Source of the DNA: Pascua guehoae
Taxonomy: Eukaryota; Basidiomycota; Tremellomycetes; Trichosporonales; Trichosporonaceae
Reading direction: 5' to 3'
Assembly (NCBI GenBank): GCA_001600415.1
Contig: BCJX01000024.1
Span: 118,040-182,039, forward strand
DNA: 64,000 nt
Part shown: positions 56,042 through 64,000 of the stretch, piece by piece
How the letters are laid out: each line of letters starts with the position of its first letter
How positions within the stretch are numbered: the first letter of the stretch is position 1
Position numbers and translations under genes: made by a program
The notes under the pieces: generated by a model
What the model was told of the DNA's origin: nothing
Database searches by the model: none
What the model saw: the letters and a program-made list of their open reading frames with translations, nothing else

Positions 56042-56878
56042 GTTGGAGCCCGCCGGAGTGGAGGTGCCGAGGTCGGTGTGGGAAATGGCAGTGGAGCGTG
56101 CACGCTTTGTGGGGTGTGGTTTGCTCTGTGGCGATGGAGAGTCACGGAGTCGTTTGTTGCAAGGAGGGGGGGAAGCGGTCGGGGAAGGGGTCGCGATGGG
56201 CGGCACGGTGGGCGAGTGCGCGCTGGGACGCGATCGAGTGGCGAGGCGGGTTCAAGGGAAGGTTGATGCAGGTCGTTTCAATTAATGGGTCGTGTACATG
56301 GGTTTGTGTGGAGGGTCGTGGTATCCGAACAAGTTTGCGTCAAGGTTGGGGAGTGGGGGTGGGGTGGGAGAGTGGTATGCTAGTGAGGGAAGTGCGATGG
56401 GTGATGAAGATGATGATGACGAAGAGTGCAATGTGTCAAGACAAGACAGACAGAGAGTGGAAAGTGGCGGAGTGTGGATGACGAAGGGGTCCATCCATCC
56501 ATCCACACCAAACGCCCGTCCGCTCCAATTCCCCCTTTCCCTCTCGCCTCGCCTCGCTTCAACTCTCCGACTGGGACCGACTCATCCCCCGTCGCCTCCA
56601 CCCTCCACTCTCCACTCTCTCACGTCGTCCATCTGCTTTGGGTGGCGGCGGCACTGTCCCAACACCCCAACAGCCAAAAGACGGCGCCAAGGCACGCGAC
56701 GGTTGCATGAAACACGTGGCAAATAACACGTCACCATTTATTATCAACCCCTCTCCTCCATCGTCTGTTGCCATTGTCCGATGGTGCTGAGTTTGTTTCC
56801 AACCAAAGACGACGACTTCGGCGTCACCATCATCAAACTCTGCAGACTTCTCGCGCAACAGCCGCCCGTCTGGACACC
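56042..56878. promoter_or_regulatory. Divergent promoter, RBR ligase / NUP84
   Basis: About 840 nt between opposite starts. It includes a possible 55-codon N-terminal extension of the ligase (56042-56206) and pyrimidine-rich stretches near 56520-56620. No clear TATA box. Confidence 0.5.
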
Positions 56879-59773
56879 ATGGTCCACTCTCCGCCACCAC
56901 AGAGCGACTCGCTCTACACCGACTTTGCGCGCATCCTCTCGGGCTACCACGCAAAGTATGCGCAGGCCGGTCCATCGTCGGCGCAGCTCGACACACCCAT
57001 CCCTTACGACATGGTCCTCGACGAGGATGGAGGCATGGTGACTTCCCTCATGGGGTCTCTGACTGAATAGTGGGTAACTAGCAATATGGAAGGTGCTGAC
57101 ATCCAGCCTGAGGACGCACAAACCCGGAGACGGTGTGACGGGTGACGAGTACGAGTCCATCTTGCTCGAACATCGCACCTGGGCGTTAATACGAGCTGTT
57201 TACGAGTGGGTACCACGATCTTAAGCCCGTAAGCTACCCACTAACTCTCAGGAACCGCCTTCATCGCGCCGATGGATTTGCCCCGCCTTCAGCGCAGGAC
57301 CAGATCCGCGAGAGCCCATACACGACTCCCGAGGAGTTGGTGCAAACAATCGTCGACGAGGATGACGACCTGAGTCTCTGGGCTGTCCTTCTGGACCATC
57401 TCCAGAGCCGACCGTTTGGCTCGTCTGCACCACCTCTCGAGGCACGCCACGGCTACCTTCCCTCTACTCTGCGCAAGGCTAAGGCCGCACGCGTGACCGG
57501 CGGTGCGGGTGGCCCACCTTCCCTCGACCCCGACTTTACGCTGCGCGATCCTCACGGCCCGGGGCTTGCGGGAGAGGACACTACGTACCAGACGCCATTG
57601 CTCGAGACGCTATGGGACCTTGTGCGCCACGGCGAATTGGACCAGGCCGTCACGGTCTGCGAGGAAGGTGGCGAGCCATGGCGTGCGGCATCGCTCATGG
57701 GCGGTAGGCGATGGTCGATGGGGGGATTGAGTGAGCAGCTGACGCTCCATATCCATGAAGTAGCTGACCCAGCAGCAAAGGAGAGCCTTGCTCTTACCGC
57801 ACTCCAGGGCAACCGCTCACGCGCACTGTGGAAGAAGAGTTGCCGCGCCATTGCGAAGAACGTGAGTGGCCCGATTGCGCGTCTGTTGCACACTTACCTA
57901 ATGTCAGCCTACCCTCTCCTCCGCCGAGCGGCAGCTGTACGCAGCACTCGTGTCCGACCTCCAGACGCTCCTCCCCGCATGCGACAGCTGGGAGGACCAA
58001 CTCTGGGCCCATGTCCAGCACCGACTGGAGAACCGTATCGACCGTCGCTGGAACGAGCTCGGAGGGTTCTGGCAGGCCGAGGACAAGTTGATCGGCCGTG
58101 ATGAGGAGGAGCGCATCGAGCTTGGGAGCGGTGGTCTCGAGGAGGTGTTTGCGAGCATTGGCAGCGTGCAGACTGGCGAGGTTGCGTAAGTTAACTTCGC
58201 GTCGTGCTCGACTAACTCTGCAGTCGTGCATCACAGAACCCATACTACGTCGCGCAGAAGTTGGTCATCCTTGGCCGCTCGGAGTCACTACTCGACACAT
58301 TTGCCGACCGCATTGCCGGCCTGGAGCTGTCTGTCTCATCTGAGTGCGTAGTTCGATGGCTCCTCTCTCATAAACCCCGCTAATGCCCAGACTCCTGGGC
58401 CCATTGGTTCGTTTCTTTGCTCACCTCGTGCTTCTCCTCCGCACACTTGGTCAACCAGTTCCCGAAACGGCCGCGAATGCTATCATCGAGGCATACCTCG
58501 GCATTCTCGAGCGTGAGGGTAACGATGCGCTCGTGGCGATGTACGCAGCATGCCTGCGCGAGGGCAACGGCGAGGAGAGTTACGCGAAGTTCTTGCGAGG
58601 TGAGATAAAAATGTGGTGCAGAGCTGACGCCAGCCATGGACCCCAACGCCACGCGCGAGGCCAAGGAGGCTGCACTTCTCCGCGCCAAGCAACATAACCT
58701 GGACGTGGCGGTCATTGCACAGGAGACTGTCCGCATGACCCTCGCCGAAGCGTTTGCTGTGGGTACCTGTCTCTCGCGGTCATCACCCACTGACATTTCA
58801 GACCATTCCGTCGCTCGCCCCTGGTCAGCCAGACATCACGTCGTTCACGTCGAGCCTGACGGACCGCGACGTGTACCTGATCCGTGCGATCGAGTGGCTC
58901 ACAATGGTGCCAGAGACTTACGAGGAGGCGCTCACGCGCTCCAACGACGTTGCCCGCTACTTCCTTGGTGAGATGGTGCGAGGTTAACTGAGCTGACAGC
59001 AGCTCTCGGACAGGCAAACGCTACACACGCGCTCCTCAAGACGATCCCAGAAAACCTTCCCGGCGACGAGGACCAGGTCGCCGAGCACGCCGACTACCGC
59101 CGCCTGTTTGCCGTCTTTGCCTGCCACGATGCTGTCGACGAAGTGCTGGCACGCGAGCCAAAGCAGACGTGTGTAGACTGCTAGACCATTGCTATTCTTC
59201 TCAGCTAACACGCAGTGCGTCCAAGGCTGAGCAGCAAAACTGGCGCAAGCGTCTCCTCTCAGTCCTCGAGCAAACGCACACCGACACGTGTGCGCTCCTG
59301 ACGTCCGACTGGCTTCTCTTCAACGTCTCGTCCAAGACGCAGTACGGTGAGTATCTCAATGCTGTGTTCGGTACCGTATCCTCTCACTGTGCTTTTTGGA
59401 CCCCCTCCTTGCCCCTGGTCTACCGCCGTCACCTGTTGTCTCTCCCTCGAGCTTCGTCCAAGCCACAACCAACTAACACCCAGGCTCGCAACGCCGCAAG
59501 GAGCTCCGCCGCATCCGCCAGATTTTCGTCCCCGACCTCGTGCTGCGCCTGCACGCGCGTCTGGTCGCCGCCCGCGCCCTCTTCCCCGAGCTCCTGCAGC
59601 GTGCACTCGAGCTCCCCACCCTTGTCGCGGCAGAGCAGTACCGGGTCTACCCCGAGTTCCTGGGCGACGCACAGCCCCATCGCCTCACGGCGTATCTGGA
59701 CCGCGTGCGTGAGGCTAGCCTCTTTGCGCTCGAGGGCGGGAGCGGGAGCGCGTTTAGGGCTATCGCTGCATAG
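56879..59773 (+). CDS. NUP84: Nucleoporin Nup84/Nup107
   Basis: Eleven exons: 56879-57069, 57107-57205, 57252-57861, 57908-58185, 58224-58343, 58391-58599, 58634-58758, 58802-58967, 59003-59168, 59216-59346, 59484-59773; phases agree, 794 residues. Recognised segments: LLETLWDLVRHGELDQAV (ACE1-type crown helices), EPWRAASLMGGRRW, a WEDQLWAHVQHRLENRID helix, and a C-terminal stretch RLTAYLDRVREASLFAL, all typical of Nup84/Nup107. This is a scaffold subunit of the Y-complex on both faces of the nuclear pore. There are ten short introns, evenly spaced. The start at 56879 has an ACACCATGG context. Confidence 0.94.
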
Positions 59774-60090
59774 GCGGCCGGTGGCGGGCACAGCAGTGGA
59801 GAGGTGGGGTTGACGAGTCGAACGAGGTGAGATGCGCACACCCAGTCAAGCCAGTAAGCAAGCCGCCTCGTGAGTGGCGTGTCGTGCTACGCCGGCAGGG
59901 AGTGGACCGAGATACAGGATACAGTATAGCACATGCATGCTTGAGATGTCTCGTATCTAGCTATCATATCCGGTGTGGCAGGGTGACAGGCGCGAGAGCT
60001 TGGACTCTCGGCGGAGGGATGGTGTGGGGGGAAGGGGGACCTCGAGGAGTGGGATGCAACGATGGTGGGTGGAGGAGTCACAAGTCGGGA
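59774..60090. other. Convergent 3' intergenic region
   Basis: About 320 nt between the stops of NUP84 and the BTB gene. No gene or repeat recognised. Confidence 0.6.
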
Positions 60091-63069
60091 TCAAGGAGTG
60101 AGGGTAATGTGGAGCCAGTACTGGCTTGTCAGCACTACACCGTGCATCGCTCTGGGGTTCTCACCTTTTCCGTACCGGGGCTGAGGGCGGCAAACGTCAT
60201 CTTTGGCTGGAACATGCGGTCAAACACTGAGGTCAGCGGAGGTGTCCATACATGGAGAAGAGATGGCAACAGTTACGCGGGGGAGTAGTGGCTGTGCCGC
60301 ACTCCGGAATACTCACACTGCATGACCCAGCTCTTTGCAGTGCTCTGGCATAAGGGGTGGGGCATGACGAGGCTGGGGTTTGTGGGGAACGTTTCGAGCT
60401 GGCGGAGGCAGCGGAAGGCAATGCTCGGCTGGGGCGGGCCATAGCGCGACACCGTCTGGTTTGCCTGCCGCCACTTTTCGTCCAGGAGCGCCTGACAGCG
60501 CGACGGGTCGGGGCAGTCCTGGCGCTGGGAGTTAGTCGAGCTGGGTGGTGGGATGGAGACCTGGGTTGGGTTGAGGTTGGCCGGGAGAGGTGCGAGGGGT
60601 TACAGCGATGTGACGGGGGGTGGGATGGACTGCGATAAAGCAGAGAGTCTGACGTGATCAAGACTCTATGCCAGGGAGACAAAATTAAGTGGCACAGAAT
60701 ACGTACACAGGCATACTCCTTCTTGACGTCGATGCTGCCGAGCTTGAGCAGGCGTTCAAGGAACCACGTCCGTCTGGGTGTTAGCGCGGTACAGAGGGGT
60801 GGACGGGGTGCACGACATAACGGAGTAACCAGGGCAACGCTGCAAATGCAGACCCATACCCACCGCATGCTAAGCTTTAAACGGGTTTGCTCCGACAGCG
60901 AGTCCATCTCGGCCGCATCCCACGTCGCCTGGTCGAGCACAAAGCGCGAGGCCTCGCGATACAGCTCAGCGTTACCGTGGATCTCAGCGAGGGCGAGAGC
61001 GATCACGGGGCGTCCCGAGGCGTGGGTGAGGAGGAAGTGCTCGCAGAGCTTTTGGAGCGACGAGACGAGCAGCTTGGAGGCGAGGGTCAGGAGCTGCGTG
61101 TGAGCGGGGACTCATGCAGATGGCGAACACCAAATCCATCTGGATCTACTCACGCCAGCGACGTTGGTCCAGGTGATCTTGCACTCGAGGTGAGGGTAGG
61201 CCCAGAAAAGGAAGTCCTAGGTTGTCAGCACTTAAAGCAGGTGGTGGCAGTCTACTGTGCGCGCTGGGCGTTCCTTCGACTCGACCTGTTGTCGCCGTCG
61301 ATGTAACCGACTGAACATACCTGGAAAGCGACAGGGCTCTCTTCATGGAGCTCGACGACGGCGTCGACCTTCTCCTGGGCGTCACTCTTACTCGCACGCC
61401 ACGAGACGGGCTCGATGAGGCTACTCCGCGTGCTCCAGTTGCCTGTACCGCGCCGTGCCGAGGCGGTCGTGACGGCGGGCGGGCATGGCCCGCTTGGACG
61501 GAGGCGGAGGGGCGGCGCGAGAGGCGACGCGACGCGCGAGTGCGGCTGGGCATTTGTGTCTTGGGCCAAGGGCGATGTGGGAGCGGGGGTGGATACGTTG
61601 GCGGCTGGGGGTGGAGAGGCCGAGGAAGTGTAGGGTGGGGGTGCGGCGCCCGTGTCCGTCGGCGTGGGTGCGCTGCGGGGGCGTTCTGGCGCGTCGGGGT
61701 GGCTGGGGTTCGGGTGATGGTTGGTGGAGAGGTGGTTGCCAGGACCAGACGTGGGGCGGTGATCGGGAGGACTGTTCATTTGTGCGCCTGCGAGTGGCGA
61801 CGTCGAGCTCGCGGCACGATCTGAGCCCTCAAGCTCGAGGAGGGCCTCGAGTGGCGAGCGCGACGGGTCAGGAAGCTCACGGAGCTCGCGGAGAATGTCC
61901 GCCACAGACGGGCCGTCCTCGACCGCGTCGAGGTAGACAGAGGCCGTGTGCTCGTCCTCGCCAGAGGTGGGGGATAATGTGGAGAGATTGCTCGCACGAT
62001 GCGAGCGCGGGGACGGCGCGTGTAAGTCGAGAGGGAGCTGGGAGTGGTGAGGGTGGGGTAACGGCTGAATAGGGACATTTCCCGTCGTCGTCACTGGTGT
62101 TGGGCAAGTGGGCGGCTGGTCGTCGTCACGCTCATGTTGCGGTGGTTCAGCCACGATTCGTGTTTGAGCGCGGGGCGAGCAGCCGTTGTGCGTGTGATCA
62201 ACGTCCTTGACGGGGTCCGTGTCTGTGGGGCTCGGGGCACAATCGGGTTCACGTCCAGTCGTCTCGGCCCATCTGCATCGTCAGTCTGTGACCATGTAGA
62301 TAGATTGTAAGTTGGGGTAGGTACGGAGGGAGAAAATGTGACACCAGCCCGGCAGCGGCCGGCAGATTGTGAATCAATGGAGAAGCCGATCGCGACGCTG
62401 GCGGAGACGCCCTGGCATGTAATGAGGCGTAAAGAAGCATGGCCACAGCGTCACGCAGCACGCAGAGGACAGGACAGAGACTGGGCACGCCAACATGCAA
62501 AAGCGCGACACGTACGATCCTTGGAGCAGGGCGTGGAAGAACGGGCTGGCAAACCACAGCACCTCCTTGTGGCACCAAAACTCGTGCTTGCCGACAATGA
62601 CCTTGACGCGGCCGGGGAGCGCGGCGTCACGGCGGAACGTAGGATGCACGACAATGTCTTCTTCGTCCTCGTCCGTCTCGGACCCGTGCGTCGGGAACGC
62701 AGGCGACGAGTATGACCGCGAGTGACGCGGGGCCGGCTGGTGCTGCTGCGACGGCGACGGTGTGGGGGGTGCGAGTCCAGGTTGTGCTGTTGCGTTCCCG
62801 ATAGGGAGGCCGTGGACCGAAGCACCGGCACCAGTCCCGCTGGTGCCGCTGCTACCGTACCCGTACGCTCCTAGTCCTGGTCCCGAGTTTGAACCACCCG
62901 CGCCATAAGCTGCCGATACCGTCGAGCGCGCCGACACGGCGTCGTCGAACAGGTGCGATCCAGGCACCGGCGTCGGCGAGTAGAGCGGTGTGCTCCCCGG
63001 GGCCAGTTGGGGGTGTGCCGGGGAACGCGGGTTGCGTGAGATTAGCAGGTGGGAGGGGTTGGCCGCCAT
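60091..63069 (-). CDS. BTB/POZ protein with a split BTB domain
   Basis: Eight exons: 63069-62516, 62272-61321, 61216-61154, 61093-60864, 60774-60708, 60524-60317, 60226-60165, 60120-60091; phases agree, 721 residues. Residues 1-150 are Ser/Gly/Pro-rich. The BTB start (VKVIVGKHEFWCHKEVLWFASPFFHALLQGSW) is at about 152-185. A disordered insertion of roughly 280 residues follows, Pro/Ser/Thr-rich with an acidic LEALLELEG patch. The BTB then resumes at about 482 with DAVVELHEESPVAFQDFLFWAYP, continuing into a helical BACK-like part (KLLVSSLQKLCEHFLL and beyond). BTB domains dimerise or bind Cullin-3; the C-terminal region with PDPSRCQALLDEKW has no family I can name. The last three exons are short (208, 62 and 30 nt). 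Similar split-BTB proteins occur in basidiomycetes, as far as I recall. Confidence 0.82.
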
Positions 63070-63442
63070 CGAGGCATGGGTGTTGGGTAAAGTGATACAA
63101 AGAAAGAGAGAGAGAGCGAGTTGTAGTAGGTAGGTAGTGGACAGGAGTCGTACGTAGGTCGAGCTGCGATGCGGGTCGGGGCGGGGCCCTGGGTGGCGGG
63201 TGACTTGGGTGGGTGGTCGGAGCGCGCGCCGTCACAAAGGTGCCTGGCTCCTGGCTGACACCCCAGTCATCCATCCATCCATTTCCCGCCCTAGTCTCCA
63301 TCCATCCAGTCCACTCACATCCCAACACTACTGCTATTAGTGCGCTTGCATGTCCCGTCTCAATAAAGTGCTCGCGCGCCTCGTACAATACAGGTGTATC
63401 CATCTAGTCAAGAATGCTAAAGAAGTCCATTTAGGTACCTCA
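63070..63442. other. Intergenic, no supported gene
   Basis: About 370 nt holding the BTB gene promoter and the 3' flank of the helicase gene. Nothing else recognised. Confidence 0.6.
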
Positions 63443-64000
63443 CTACTTCCTCCCCCTCTTAAACTTCTTCTTCGGCATGCCACCCTGCACAACGTCATCG
63501 TCGCGGTCACGGTCGTCGTCCCTGCCTCCCCGGTAGCCCTTGTTGCGGCCGCGCTTTCCGCCCGCACCGCCAGTACCCTCCTCACGCATCTCCGCCTTGG
63601 CCGCGCGCCCGGCCTCGGCAACACGGTCCGAAAGGATGGCGACTGCCTCCTTGTCGACCTCAAACGCAGGAAGCTGGCGCCCAATCGCCGCCTCGATACC
63701 CTTGAGCATCACGACGTCGTATTGCGTCGTCAGCGTGATCGATTTACCCGCACGTCCGGCACGGGCGGTACGACCAACGCGGTGGACGTAGTCCTTCGAG
63801 TTTGTTGGAATGTCATAGTTCTACGAGAGTGAGCAACAAAACGCTGTTACCAAGAGTGCCGACGCGACTCCCGACTTACAATGACGAGATCAACATGGGG
63901 AATGTCAAGACCACGCGACGCAACGTCGGTAGCGACCAGAATCTTGCGGCCACCAGACTTGAATTTGTTCAAGCTGCCTTGGCGCGCACTCTGCGACATC
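63443..64000 (-). CDS. RRP3: DEAD-box RNA helicase Rrp3/DDX47, 3' part
   Basis: Two exons visible: one from the window edge (64000) to 63880 and the last 63820-63443. The first shows [21 protein letters not shown] (helicase motif V and nearby); the second shows [23 protein letters not shown] (motif VI, with Arg finger), then [20 protein letters not shown] and a Gly/Arg/Asp/Lys-rich tail ending KKKFKRGRK. The motif VI and C-terminal sequence fit the Rrp3/DDX47 branch, which works in 18S rRNA processing in the nucleolus. About two thirds of the gene lie beyond the window. Confidence 0.9.

Overview
The window looks like nuclear DNA of a basidiomycete fungus, most likely a yeast-like Tremellomycete (possibly Trichosporonales; this placement is inference from gene style, not from a search). 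The DNA is GC-rich. Genes are dense, lie on both strands, and are cut by many short introns (about 40-60 nt) with GTGAGT/GTAAGT donors, CTGAC/CTAAC branch sites and CAG/TAG acceptors. Most protein matches are fungal housekeeping families. I built exon chains by hand and checked that phases add up.

Layout: 1-1721 no supported gene. 1722-3890 (-) EI24/RRT8-like membrane protein. 5342-6394 (+) intronless orphan with a C-terminal membrane segment behind a polypurine tract and TATA box. 6742-10591 (-) SLA1 endocytic adaptor. 11223-13544 (+) RMD1/DUF155 protein. 15016-16340 (-) MARVEL-like four-TM protein. 17999-19077 (-) and 20045-21905 (+) a head-to-head pair of unrecognised cysteine-rich paralogues. 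23131-24152 (-) AYR1-like short-chain reductase. 25443-27251 (+) OTU deubiquitinase. 29263-31463 (+) S-formylglutathione hydrolase. 31638-32330 (-) small basic orphan.

The 34.9-46.8 kb part is accessory in character. It holds a carboxylesterase with a frameshift and no catalytic serine (34993-37468), three intron-containing tRNA genes (Pro-CGG, Arg-ACG, Val-UAC), an N-terminally truncated and frameshifted sugar transporter (41339-42669, -) abutting an N-terminally truncated DUF4038-type glycosidase (about 42735-43672, +), and an intact TauD/TfdA dioxygenase (45427-46743, +). The truncated pair meets at about 42.7 kb and looks like a rearrangement junction or a misassembly.

47-64 kb returns to core cell biology: a SNIP1/Pml1-like FHA protein, a coiled-coil nuclear orphan, a DUF1308 protein, an Ariadne-type RBR ubiquitin ligase, nucleoporin NUP84, a BTB protein whose BTB fold is split by a long disordered insertion, and the 3' end of an RRP3/DDX47 DEAD-box helicase cut by the window edge.

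The most novel-looking object is the divergent paralogue pair at 18.0-21.9 kb. Both share five evenly spaced CxxC/CxxH knuckles, a conserved phase-1 intron and an ERxLxAFxARR motif; one copy has an internal duplication and a glycine-rich tail.
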